Positions 1 through 6,588 of a stretch of 7,392 nucleotides of DNA are shown one piece after another. The notes beneath the pieces are model-generated. The model was not told the DNA's origin. It was given only the letters and a program-made list of their open reading frames with translations, and did no database searches. The stretch lies in contig JAAZCO010000296.1 in the NCBI GenBank assembly GCA_012513235.1, positions 1 through 7,392 on the forward strand, given 5' to 3'. Every line of letters starts with the position of its first letter. Positions within the stretch are counted from its first letter, which is position 1. The stretch is from Gammaproteobacteria bacterium (lineage in GTDB: Bacteria; Pseudomonadota; Gammaproteobacteria; Pseudomonadales; Pseudomonadaceae). Position numbers and translations under genes: made by a program.

Positions 1-68
1 GAATACCAGCCACGCTTATGTGCTTTGAAGCGCTCAAAGCGGCGTTGGTTAATCGGAGAAAGCGTCAT
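1..68 (-). CDS. nppC: Peptide ABC importer permease NppC/YejE, N-terminal fragment
   Basis: Only the first 22 codons are in the window, and the gene runs off the low-coordinate edge. The visible protein begins MTLSPINQRRFERFKAHKRG, followed by W-Y. This Arg/Lys-rich cytoplasmic start, with a FKAHKRGW-type stretch just before the first membrane helix, is typical of YejE-type permeases (DppC-like, BPD_transp_1 family). The ATG (68-66) lies one base after the nppB stop. The stretch GGGGGAA (80-74), inside the end of nppB, sits 5 nt upstream of the ATG and can serve as its ribosome binding site, so translation is probably coupled to nppB. By family role it would pair with NppB to form the inner-membrane channel. 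The identity rests on the short N-terminus plus its place after nppB, so the position carries much of the call. Confidence 0.85.
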   Translation of the reverse strand, partial: MTLSPINQRRFERFKAHKRGWY

Positions 69-69
69 C

Positions 70-1158
70 TCAGTTCCCCCGACTGCTGAAATCGATGCGC
101 GGATCGACCAAGGTGTAAGTGATGTCGCCGATCAATTTAACCAGCAGACCCAGTAAGGTGAATAAAAACAGCGTGCCAAACACCACGGGATAGTCACGGT
201 TGATTGCGGCTTCAAAGCTGAGCAAGCCTAAACCATCCAGAGAGAAAATAACTTCAATCAGCAACGAGCCGGTAAAGAACATGCCAATAAAAGCGGCAGG
301 GAAGCCGGCGATAATAATCAGCATAGCATTACGAAACACATGACCGTACAGCACCTTGTTTTCGGGTAGGCCCTTGGCGCGTGCGGTGGTGACGTATTGT
401 TTGTTGATTTCATCGAGAAAGCTGTTTTTAGTCAGCAAGGTCAGGGTCGCGAAGTGACCAATCACTAGGGCGGTTACGGGTAAAGCGAGGTGCCAGAAGT
501 AGTCACCGATCTTACCGAGCATGCTCAGTTCTTCAAAGTTGTTCGAGGTCAGGCCGCGCAGCGGGAACCAGCTTAAATAGCTACCACCGGCGAATACCAC
601 CACCAATAAAATCGCAAAGAGAAACGCGGGAATCGCATAGCCTAAAATAATTGCGGAACTGGTCCATACATCAAAGGCACTACCGTGGCGCACGGCTTTA
701 CTGATTCCCAGCGGTATGGAAATCATATACATCAGCAGCGTACTCCAGAGCCCAAGCGAGATGGACACCGGCATTTTTTCGATAATTAAATCAGTCACCT
801 TGGCGTCACGGAAAAAGCTATTACCAAAATCAAAGTGCGCATAGTTTTTGAGCATAATCCAGAAACGCTCAATGGCTGGCTTATCAAAACCGTACATTTT
901 CTCGATTTCCAGTACCAATTCAGGGTCCAAACCTTGCGCGCCACGGTAGTTGGCCGATGAGTTGCTGGATACTTCTGAGCCACCGCCGGAGATACGCCCC
1001 GTTGCGCCACCGGCTGCCGCATCAAAGCCTTCCAGTTTGGCAATCATTTGCTCCACTGGGCCACCAGGCGCGGCTTGAATAATAATAAAGTTCACCACGA
1101 GAATCCCCAGCAGGGTGGGAATAATCAGCAGCAAACGCCGAAAAATATACGCCAGCAT
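70..1158 (-). CDS. nppB: Peptide ABC importer permease NppB/YejB
   Basis: This is an inner-membrane permease subunit of a YejABEF/NppA1A2BCD-type peptide importer. The protein has 362 residues, the usual YejB length. Hydrophobic segments lie near residues 9-30, 132-153, 168-190, 223-243, 280-305 and 325-350, giving the six-helix DppB-like topology. A long periplasmic loop follows helix 1, with a Gly/Ser/Ala-rich stretch (about 46-76) and NYRGAQGLDPE, as in E. coli YejB. The cytoplasmic EAA loop that docks on the ATPase is at about 255-275 (YVTTARAKGLPENKVLYG). The C-terminus ends in TLVDPRIDF, a strong family signature. The ATG starts 2 bp after the nppA2 stop, with a weak GGAT ribosome site 8 nt upstream (1170-1167), so coupling to nppA2 is likely. 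The frame is intact. The family assignment is firm; the npp symbol rests on the tandem binding-protein gene order. Confidence 0.95.
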   Translation of the reverse strand: MLAYIFRRLLLIIPTLLGILVVNFIIIQAAPGGPVEQMIAKLEGFDAAAGGATGRISGGGSEVSSNSSANYRGAQGLDPELVLEIEKMYGFDKPAIERFWIMLKNYAHFDFGNSFFRDAKVTDLIIEKMPVSISLGLWSTLLMYMISIPLGISKAVRHGSAFDVWTSSAIILGYAIPAFLFAILLVVVFAGGSYLSWFPLRGLTSNNFEELSMLGKIGDYFWHLALPVTALVIGHFATLTLLTKNSFLDEINKQYVTTARAKGLPENKVLYGHVFRNAMLIIIAGFPAAFIGMFFTGSLLIEVIFSLDGLGLLSFEAAINRDYPVVFGTLFLFTLLGLLVKLIGDITYTLVDPRIDFSSRGN

Positions 1159-1160
1159 AC

Positions 1161-2978
1161 TTATTTATCCGTTACAGCAGAGGGACTGGTGACCGCAGTG
1201 TTGTACCACCAAGTCATCAGACCATAATCATAGAGTGGCGCGACTTCAGGCTGAGCTAAATGCTGCCAATACGCCGTGCGCCATGTATCAATATAGTAGT
1301 TGGGAATCACATAATGGCCAGCCAACAAGACGCGATCTAAGGCGCGCGCATGGGTAATCAAGCTCTCACGGCTTGGCGCATTGATTAAGCCTTCGACTAA
1401 GCTGTCGATGGCTGGGTCTTGCAGGCCAATAAAGTTACGGCTGCCGGGATTATCGACGCTACTGGAGTGCCAGAAATCGCGTTGCTCGTTACCCGGTGAA
1501 TTGGATTGCGACCAAATGCTTGAGGTCATATCAAAATCGCGCGAACGCATACGGTTGATATATTGCGACACGTCAGTGCGGCGAATGGTCAACTCAATAC
1601 CCAACTCTGCCAGATTGCGCTTAAAGGGCAGCAGCACGCGCTCGAGATTGGCCTGAGCAATAATAAACTCAAACGCCAGCGGCTCGCCTTGTGCATTGAT
1701 CATGCGATCGTTTTCGATTGTGTAGCCAGCTTCTTGCAATAAGCGCCATGCCTCCAAGCGACGTTCACGAATAATACCGCTGCCATCACTGACTGGATTG
1801 TTAAACGCTTGAGTAAAGACTGTGTCAGGGATTGAACCACGTAGCGGCTCTAATAGCGCCAATTCAGCCTCGGACGGTAAACCATGGGCTGCCAGTTCCG
1901 AGTTAGCAAAGAAGCTATCAGTGCGGATATATGAGCTGTAAAACAGCTGCTTATTGGTCCATTCAAAATCAAACAACAGGGCAATCGCTTCACGCACGCG
2001 CACATCTTGGAACATCTCGCGGCGCAGGTTGAAGGTAAAGCCTTGCATGCCCACTGGATTGTGGTTTTTGATCTCTTTTTTAATGATTTTACCGCTGCGT
2101 AGCGCAGGCGAGTTGTAACCTGTGGCCCAGTCTTTAGCTGAGTACTCTAGGTTAAAATCAAACTGGCCAGCTTTAAAGGCCTCTAACGCCACTGACATAT
2201 CACGGTAATAATCAATATGGATTTTATCGAAGTTATAGAGGCCGCGCGATACCGGTAAATCTTGTCCCCACCAATCCGCCACGCGCTCATAGCGCAAGCT
2301 GCGGCCGGCATCCACTTTGACTAAGCGATAGGGACCGCTGCCTAAAGGAGCTTCTAGACTGGTCTTGGTAAAATCACGCTCGGCCCACCAATGTTTGGGC
2401 AGGATTTGTAACTGGCCCAGAATCAGCGGCAATTCACGGTTTTCACTGTGTTTAAAATCAAAACGTACTTGCAATGGACCTTCAACCACCACATCTTTTA
2501 CATCCGCATAATAGTGACGATAGAGCGGGTGGCCTTGTTCAATGAGGGTGTTAAAGGTAAATAACACGTCGTCTGCTGTTACCGGCTCGCCATCGTTAAA
2601 GCGCGCTTTGGGGTTGAGATAAAAACGCACAAAGCTGTGGTCATCGGCTTTTTCAATGCGCTCAGCCAGTAAACCGTATTCAGTAAAAGGCTCATCGGCG
2701 GAATGATAGGTGAGGGTGTCGTACAGCAAGCCAATTTGATCAGCGGCGTTACCTTTAGGAATAAAAGGATTGAGGCTGTCAAAGCCATTCAAGCCGGCCA
2801 AGCGCAAAATGCCGCCTTTAGGTGCCTTAGGGTTAGTGTAGTCAAAGTGGGTGAAGTCGCTGGCATATTTTGGCGCTTCATCATACAAAGTCATGGCATG
2901 TTGCGGCTGTGCGAACACGCCAGCACTCCAAGCCACGAGAAACAGTGATACGCAACTGCGACGCAGCCCAGTCAACAT
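1161..2978 (-). CDS. nppA2: Periplasmic peptide-binding protein, YejA family (second of tandem pair)
   Basis: This is an extracytoplasmic solute-binding protein of the SBP_bac_5 (cluster C) family, YejA branch, 605 residues (E. coli YejA is about the same length). A Sec signal peptide spans residues 1-23 (basic LRR, hydrophobic core, then GVFA|Q). The mature protein starts with the YejA hallmarks FTHFDYTNPKAPKGG (about 42-56) and FDSLNPFIPKG (66-76). The family-5 segment RFNDGEPVTADDV is at 126-138, PLGSGPYRL at 211-219, WWGQDLPVSRGLYNFDKI at 236-253, and a C-terminal IPNYYIDTWR at 558-567. It is clearly a paralogue of the upstream gene. Its ATG overlaps the upstream stop (TAATG) with GGAG 8 nt ahead, which supports this start. 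In P. aeruginosa the equivalent is one of two binding proteins serving the peptidyl-nucleoside antibiotic importer. The true physiological ligand cannot be read from the sequence. Confidence 0.93.
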   Translation of the reverse strand: MLTGLRRSCVSLFLVAWSAGVFAQPQHAMTLYDEAPKYASDFTHFDYTNPKAPKGGILRLAGLNGFDSLNPFIPKGNAADQIGLLYDTLTYHSADEPFTEYGLLAERIEKADDHSFVRFYLNPKARFNDGEPVTADDVLFTFNTLIEQGHPLYRHYYADVKDVVVEGPLQVRFDFKHSENRELPLILGQLQILPKHWWAERDFTKTSLEAPLGSGPYRLVKVDAGRSLRYERVADWWGQDLPVSRGLYNFDKIHIDYYRDMSVALEAFKAGQFDFNLEYSAKDWATGYNSPALRSGKIIKKEIKNHNPVGMQGFTFNLRREMFQDVRVREAIALLFDFEWTNKQLFYSSYIRTDSFFANSELAAHGLPSEAELALLEPLRGSIPDTVFTQAFNNPVSDGSGIIRERRLEAWRLLQEAGYTIENDRMINAQGEPLAFEFIIAQANLERVLLPFKRNLAELGIELTIRRTDVSQYINRMRSRDFDMTSSIWSQSNSPGNEQRDFWHSSSVDNPGSRNFIGLQDPAIDSLVEGLINAPSRESLITHARALDRVLLAGHYVIPNYYIDTWRTAYWQHLAQPEVAPLYDYGLMTWWYNTAVTSPSAVTDK

Positions 2979-2991
2979 TATTTAATCTCCG
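2976..2991 (-). promoter_or_regulatory. Coupled start of nppA2: GGAG site and TAATG overlap
   Basis: GGAG (2990-2987) lies 8 nt before the nppA2 ATG. The A of that ATG is the last base of the nppA1 TAA stop. This arrangement supports both translational coupling and independent initiation, fitting comparable output of the two binding proteins. Confidence 0.75.
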
Positions 2992-4813
2992 AAGGTTTGA
3001 GCCACCAAGCACGTAAGCCTAAAGTGTAGGGTGGCGTGCGCACAAATTCAAAACGGTTCTGATACGCAATTCGATGGTGGCTAATATACCAGTTTGGAAT
3101 GCTGTAATAGTTCCACAGCAGTGCTCGGTCCAGCGCGCGCGCGGCTTGACGCTGGGCACGATAGGTTTTTGCACTGAGGAGTTTTTCAAGTAAATCATCA
3201 ATCACTGGACTGCTGACCCCTGCATAATTTTTACTGCCCTTGATCATAGCTTGTGATGAGTGAAAATATTGCCATTGCTCAAGGCCTGGGCTGAGCGTTT
3301 GCGGCAAGGTCAGCAAAGTTAAATCAAAATCAAAGTTATCTAAGCGCTGCTTATACTGTGCGCGATCCACGGTGCGCATGCGCGCAGCAATCCCCACTTC
3401 ATTGAGGGTATTGACATAAGCTTGCAGAATTCGTTCGAGACTTGGGTTCACCAAGAGGATTTCCAGCTCCAATTGTTGTCCCAAACGGTTGCGCAAACCT
3501 TTAGCGCTACTGCGCCAGCCCGCCTCAGCTAATAAGCCTAAGGCTTTACGCAAGGTTTCACGTGGAATCCCTCGGCCCTGGGTTTGTTCTAAGTTAAAGG
3601 GCTGTAAAAACAATGCCAAAGGCAACTGCTCACGCCATTTTGTTAAGAGTAAGCCTTCTGCGCCACTGGGTACGTCGCGCGCAGAGAAGTCGCTGTTGGG
3701 GTAATAGCTGTTGGCGCGCTGATAAGCGTTATTAAATAAAGTGCGATTGGCCCATTCAAAATCAAATAACAGGGTCAATGCTTCACGGGTGGCCACATCA
3801 TGAAACTGCGCACGCCGTGTATTGATAAACAGTGCTTGTGTCTGTGTAGGAATTTGATGTGGGATTTCTGCGCGAATCACCTTACCTTTAGCAATATCTG
3901 GGAAACGGTAATTATTCGCCCAGTTTTTAGCTTGGTGCTCAATATAAAAATCAAAACTGCCAACTTTAAAGGCCTCAAAAGCCACGTGTTTATCGCGGTA
4001 AAAATCCACTATGACTTTATCAAAGTTGTACTTGCCACGATTGACCGCCAAGTCTTTGCCCCACCAGTCTTTAACGCGCTCAAACTCTAAGCTACGACCG
4101 GGTTTGATTGCAGTGATCTGATACGGGCCGCTGCCCAAGGGTGGCTCAAACGTTGTTTTGCTAAAGTCTTTATCGCGCCAGTAGTGCTCTGGTAATACAG
4201 GTAGATCACCCATACGTAAAATCAGCAGTGGATTGCCAGCGCGCTTAAATACAAAGCGAATACGGTGGTGGCTGAGGATATCAACGCGCTTTACTTCTTG
4301 CAGATAAGTACGGTATTGCGGATGGCCTTGCTTGAGCAAAGTGCGATAGGAGAATGCGACGTCTTTAGCAGTGATCGGCGTGCCATCATGAAAGCGCGCT
4401 TCTTTGCGAAGATTAAATACCACCCAGCTGCGGCTGTCGTTGTACTGCACACTTTCGGCAATTAAGCCGTAGGCGCTAGCAGGTTCATCACCCGAGGGGT
4501 CATAGTTACCACTGCCCACCATCAAGGGTTCGTTGAGTTCGCTAACGCCATAGCTGGTAAAATCAGCGGTACCGATTGGGCTGGTGCCTTTTAAGGTGTA
4601 GGGGTTGAGCGTATCGAAGGTGCCAAAGGCCATCAGGCGTACGGTGCCGCTTTTAGGTGCGTTAGGATTGACCCAGTCAAAGTGAGTGAAGTTAGCATCG
4701 TACTTGAGTGTTTCAAATTGCGCGTAACCATGACTGTTAACCACGCTGGCCAAGGCTGGCAGATTAAAAGTAACAAGGCTGATCAGAAACAAAAATACGC
4801 GCATAAACACCAT
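2978..4813 (-). CDS. nppA1: Periplasmic peptide-binding protein, YejA family (first of tandem pair)
   Basis: This is the first gene of the importer operon, an SBP_bac_5/YejA-type periplasmic binding protein of 611 residues from the ATG at 4813. A Sec signal peptide ends at an ALA|S site (residues 20-23). Family hallmarks follow: FTHFDWVNPNAPKSG (42-56), FDTLNPYTLKG (66-76), RFHDGTPITAKDV (140-152), PPLGSGPYQI (224-233), WWGKDLAVNRGKYNFDKV (250-267) and REALTLLFDFEW (343-354). It is similar to the next protein along its whole length, but has extra residues around 97-110 and differs in the region about 370-450. The start is uncertain. TTG (4816), ATG (4813), GTG (4810) and ATG (4804) are all in frame behind a TAA (4822-4820), and AAGGG (4821-4817) lies only 3 nt before the 4813 ATG. 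TTG at 4816 is unlikely because it abuts the ribosome site. All choices keep the signal peptide. Confidence 0.92.
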   Translation of the reverse strand: MVFMRVFLFLISLVTFNLPALASVVNSHGYAQFETLKYDANFTHFDWVNPNAPKSGTVRLMAFGTFDTLNPYTLKGTSPIGTADFTSYGVSELNEPLMVGSGNYDPSGDEPASAYGLIAESVQYNDSRSWVVFNLRKEARFHDGTPITAKDVAFSYRTLLKQGHPQYRTYLQEVKRVDILSHHRIRFVFKRAGNPLLILRMGDLPVLPEHYWRDKDFSKTTFEPPLGSGPYQITAIKPGRSLEFERVKDWWGKDLAVNRGKYNFDKVIVDFYRDKHVAFEAFKVGSFDFYIEHQAKNWANNYRFPDIAKGKVIRAEIPHQIPTQTQALFINTRRAQFHDVATREALTLLFDFEWANRTLFNNAYQRANSYYPNSDFSARDVPSGAEGLLLTKWREQLPLALFLQPFNLEQTQGRGIPRETLRKALGLLAEAGWRSSAKGLRNRLGQQLELEILLVNPSLERILQAYVNTLNEVGIAARMRTVDRAQYKQRLDNFDFDLTLLTLPQTLSPGLEQWQYFHSSQAMIKGSKNYAGVSSPVIDDLLEKLLSAKTYRAQRQAARALDRALLWNYYSIPNWYISHHRIAYQNRFEFVRTPPYTLGLRAWWLKPSEIK

Positions 4814-4821
4814 CAACCCTT
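4802..4821 (-). promoter_or_regulatory. Translation start cluster of nppA1
   Basis: AAGGG (4821-4817) is followed in one frame by TTG, ATG, GTG, TTT and ATG. The gaps after GGG are 0, 3, 6 and 12 nt for the four start-type codons. The ideal 5-9 nt spacing would favour GTG at 4810, while the two ATG codons are better initiators with poorer spacing. An in-frame TAA at 4822-4820 excludes any start further upstream. The mature protein is unaffected, because all options lie within the signal peptide. Confidence 0.6.
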
Positions 4822-4937
4822 AAATAACCAACAACGGAGCATCGAACGCGCAGTTTACTCGATTTCTACGTTGTGCGTCAGTATACACTTAGGTTGAGTG
4901 GTGACTGCCGGAGTTGCGCCATGCTCTAGATTGGATT
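4817..4937. other. Intergenic gap between mltD and nppA1
   Basis: This stretch of about 120 bp separates the mltD stop from the start cluster of nppA1. I see no GC-rich stem followed by a T run, so there is no recognisable intrinsic terminator for mltD. A 5-bp inverted repeat, CTCTA (4924-4928) and TAGAG (4939-4943), overlaps the mltD stop but is too weak to terminate. The rest holds the weak promoter candidates and the AAGGG ribosome site of nppA1. Confidence 0.55.
4852..4885 (-). promoter_or_regulatory. Candidate promoter(s) for the npp operon
   Basis: Two weak sigma-70-like options are visible on the minus strand. One is CTGACG (4881-4876), an 18-bp spacer, then TAAACT (4857-4852). The other is an isolated good -10, TATACT (4885-4880), with no fitting -35. 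Either would give an nppA1 leader of roughly 30-70 nt. Neither approaches consensus, so expression may depend on an activator, another sigma factor or readthrough from mltD. Confidence 0.3.
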
Positions 4938-6503
4938 TTAGAGGTACAGCGATAAAGTTTGCCCAGGTTTTAAAGCAGTGCTGACTCTTGGATTCCAGTT
5001 TTTAAGCTGTTTAAGAGACACTTTATGGCGCTGTGCAATCACTGAAAGCGAATCGCCAGGGCGCACTTTATAGCGAATATTCTTAGAGTTGTTCGCTGGT
5101 GCACTGGTGGTATTGCTGGCCATTAAAGTTAGGTTTTGCCCCACTTTAAGTGCATTAGATGACAGTTTGTTCCAGCGTTTAATATCTTTGACCGAGACTT
5201 TTTGGCGCGCAGCAATATGTGACAGGGTGTCACCCTGGCGCACTTTATAAGCACGTTTGACCGTTGTCGGCGTTGCTGGAGCGGCCGATGCAGTAGCTAA
5301 AGTTGTTGTACCTTGCGGAATATTAAGCACCTGGCCAATACGTAGGCTGTTGCTAGGTAGTTTGTTAATGTCTTTAATCAAGGCTAGAGGCACTTGGTAG
5401 CGGTTGGCAATCACAGATAAGTTGTCGCCACTGCGCACGGTATATTGTTGCCACTGCATATGATCTGAGGGTTTGATGGTGGCTAGTTTTTCTTTAAGTC
5501 GCTGTGCGTTATCCAGCGGTACCAGTAAATGCTTAGGGCCGCCCATCACGATCCCTTGCTTATAAGCAGGGTTTAATTGCACAAGCTCGTCTTCTTGCAG
5601 TCGAGCCAGTTGGGCTAAGCGGCTGATATTCATTTGTTGCTTGAGGGCAACTTGAGTGAAGTACGGCTCATTGGCGATCGGCGCTAAAGCCAGACCGTAA
5701 GCCTCAGGTGCGTTAATCAGTTGTGCTACAGCTAATAATTTAGGTACGTAGGCTTGGGTTTCAGCGGGTAAATTTAAGTTCCAGTAATCCGTCGGCAAAT
5801 TGCGCTCTATATTGCGTTTAATAGCTCTGCCAACAGTACCTTCGCCTGAATTATAGGCCGCCAAGGCCAGCAACCAATCGTTATCAAACATGCGATGTAA
5901 GTATTCAAGATAGTCCAGCGCGGCTTGAGTGGATGCCATGATATCGCGACGACCATCGTACCAATGAGATTGAGCGAGCTTAAAATTGCGTCCCGTGGAT
6001 GGAATAAATTGCCATAGACCTGATGCATGTGAAGTTGAGTAAGCCAGTGGGTTGTAACCACTTTCAATCATCGGCAGCAGTGCCAGCTCGAAAGGCATAT
6101 CACGCGCAGCCAAGCTTTCTACTATGTAGTACATATAAGGGCTGCTGCGCTCAGAAATCATCTCAATGGATTTGCTGCGGCTGGCAAACCATAAGCGCTG
6201 GTGATCAACGCGCGGGTTGTTGTCTGACAATGATTGCAACTGAAACCCTTCTCGTACGCGCTGCCAGATATCAGCGTCTTCCTCGTGAATCACTTCATAC
6301 ATAGCGCTGGATTTATAGCGAGATTGTTGTGCGACAACGACGTGCTTGTAATTTTGCACAGTAGTTGTAGGAGTTGGGTGTGGCTGTTGTTCGTACGAGA
6401 GGCAACCGCTGGTGAGCGAGGCGATAAATAATACCAGGCTGAGTGAAATAACACGGTGAATAGAGTTATAAATAGACTGATTTGAGCTGACTAAATCCGA
6501 CAT
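4938..6503 (-). CDS. mltD: Membrane-bound lytic murein transglycosylase D
   Basis: This enzyme cleaves the MurNAc-GlcNAc bond of peptidoglycan to give 1,6-anhydromuropeptides. It has 521 residues. The N-terminus has a long polar lead, a hydrophobic segment (about 18-32) and a lipobox-like LTSGC with Cys34, so it is a predicted lipoprotein. Leu at +2 fits outer-membrane sorting. The GH23/SLT domain covers about 125-235, with the catalytic Glu147 in PMIESGYNP, then SGLWQFIPSTG (161-171) and ALAAYNSGEG (213-222). Three LysM peptidoglycan-binding repeats lie at about 353-397, 418-461 and 477-521, joined by Thr/Ala/Ser-rich linkers. E. coli MltD has two LysM repeats, so this one is longer. Thr at lipobox position -3 is atypical. 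The ATG is the only plausible start, because no other start codon precedes the signal segment; it lacks a Shine-Dalgarno sequence. A strong promoter lies directly upstream. Confidence 0.95.
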   Translation of the reverse strand: MSDLVSSNQSIYNSIHRVISLSLVLFIASLTSGCLSYEQQPHPTPTTTVQNYKHVVVAQQSRYKSSAMYEVIHEEDADIWQRVREGFQLQSLSDNNPRVDHQRLWFASRSKSIEMISERSSPYMYYIVESLAARDMPFELALLPMIESGYNPLAYSTSHASGLWQFIPSTGRNFKLAQSHWYDGRRDIMASTQAALDYLEYLHRMFDNDWLLALAAYNSGEGTVGRAIKRNIERNLPTDYWNLNLPAETQAYVPKLLAVAQLINAPEAYGLALAPIANEPYFTQVALKQQMNISRLAQLARLQEDELVQLNPAYKQGIVMGGPKHLLVPLDNAQRLKEKLATIKPSDHMQWQQYTVRSGDNLSVIANRYQVPLALIKDINKLPSNSLRIGQVLNIPQGTTTLATASAAPATPTTVKRAYKVRQGDTLSHIAARQKVSVKDIKRWNKLSSNALKVGQNLTLMASNTTSAPANNSKNIRYKVRPGDSLSVIAQRHKVSLKQLKNWNPRVSTALKPGQTLSLYL

Positions 6504-6514
6504 TAAAGAAAGTG

Positions 6515-6526
6515 CTTTTTAAAAAG
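6515..6526 (-). other. Perfect palindrome CTTTTTAAAAAG in the mltD leader
   Basis: This is a 12-base self-complementary sequence at or just after the predicted mltD transcription start, 11 nt before the ATG. The mltD leader has no Shine-Dalgarno motif, so this AT-rich element is the only notable feature of the untranslated region. It could act as a DNA operator half-site pair or simply keep the leader unstructured. Its function is unknown. Confidence 0.4.
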
Positions 6527-6534
6527 TTTGCGCG

Positions 6535-6563
6535 ATTTTAGGAAGGGAAGCGGCATGGGTCAA
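6535..6563 (-). promoter_or_regulatory. Sigma-70 promoter of mltD
   Basis: On the minus strand the -35 element TTGACC (6563-6558) and the -10 element TAAAAT (6540-6535) are separated by exactly 17 bp. Each differs from consensus at one base. The predicted transcription start is near 6528, giving an mltD leader of about 25 nt. The -35 falls in the loop and the spacer runs through one arm of the hairpin behind gloB, so promoter and hairpin share the same DNA. The match is direct; activity is inferred. Confidence 0.72.
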
Positions 6564-6575
6564 GCCGATTCCCTT
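6543..6575 (-). terminator. Hairpin after gloB, possible weak terminator
   Basis: This is an inverted repeat with 7 + 4 paired bases around one G-A mismatch. On the minus strand it reads AAGGGAA, T, CGGC, a 9-nt loop, GCCG, C, TTCCCTT, and it begins about 12 nt after the gloB stop. Position and stem strength fit an intrinsic terminator, but no run of T follows the stem (the next bases are CCTAAAATC), so termination may be weak or Rho-assisted. An alternative is that the symmetry is an operator over the mltD promoter that occupies the same bases. Confidence 0.5.
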
Positions 6576-6588
6576 AATAGAGCCGATT
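6564..6588 (-). repeat. Short direct repeat AATCGGC next to the gloB stop
   Basis: The 7-mer AATCGGC (minus strand) occurs at 6588-6582, overlapping the gloB stop codon, and again at 6570-6564, inside the hairpin arm. The two copies start 18 bp apart. It could be a protein-binding pair just upstream of the mltD -35, but repeats this short also arise by chance. Confidence 0.3.

Noticed and set aside
930..1025. Gly/Ser/Ala-rich low-complexity stretch in NppB as a possible insertion
   Set aside because: E. coli YejB has a comparable Gly-rich loop ending in NYRGGRGLDPE at the same place, so this is a family trait.
795..1043. Minus-strand open frame of 82 codons within nppB
   Set aside because: It is an alternate frame of the NppB periplasmic loop and second helix, with no independent signals.
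2579..2948. Open frames on both strands within the start of nppA2
   Set aside because: They overlap the signal peptide and conserved N-terminal domain of nppA2, whose frame is intact and clearly the coding one.
3800..4090. Open frame of 96 codons on the plus strand inside nppA1
   Set aside because: It is antisense to a well-conserved gene, its product is Cys- and Lys-rich without any recognisable domain, and it has no credible ribosome site or promoter.
1161..4813. Tandem homologous genes as a recent duplication or assembly artefact
   Set aside because: The two copies differ across most of their length, and P. aeruginosa carries the same pair, so the duplication is old and real.
4924..4943. 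Inverted repeat CTCTA/TAGAG at the mltD stop as a terminator
   Set aside because: The stem is only five AT-rich pairs with a 10-nt loop and no T tract behind it.
6023..6431. Two overlapping plus-strand open frames inside mltD
   Set aside because: They are shadows of the MltD catalytic and N-terminal coding region; the translations show no family features and are rich in Cys and aromatic residues.
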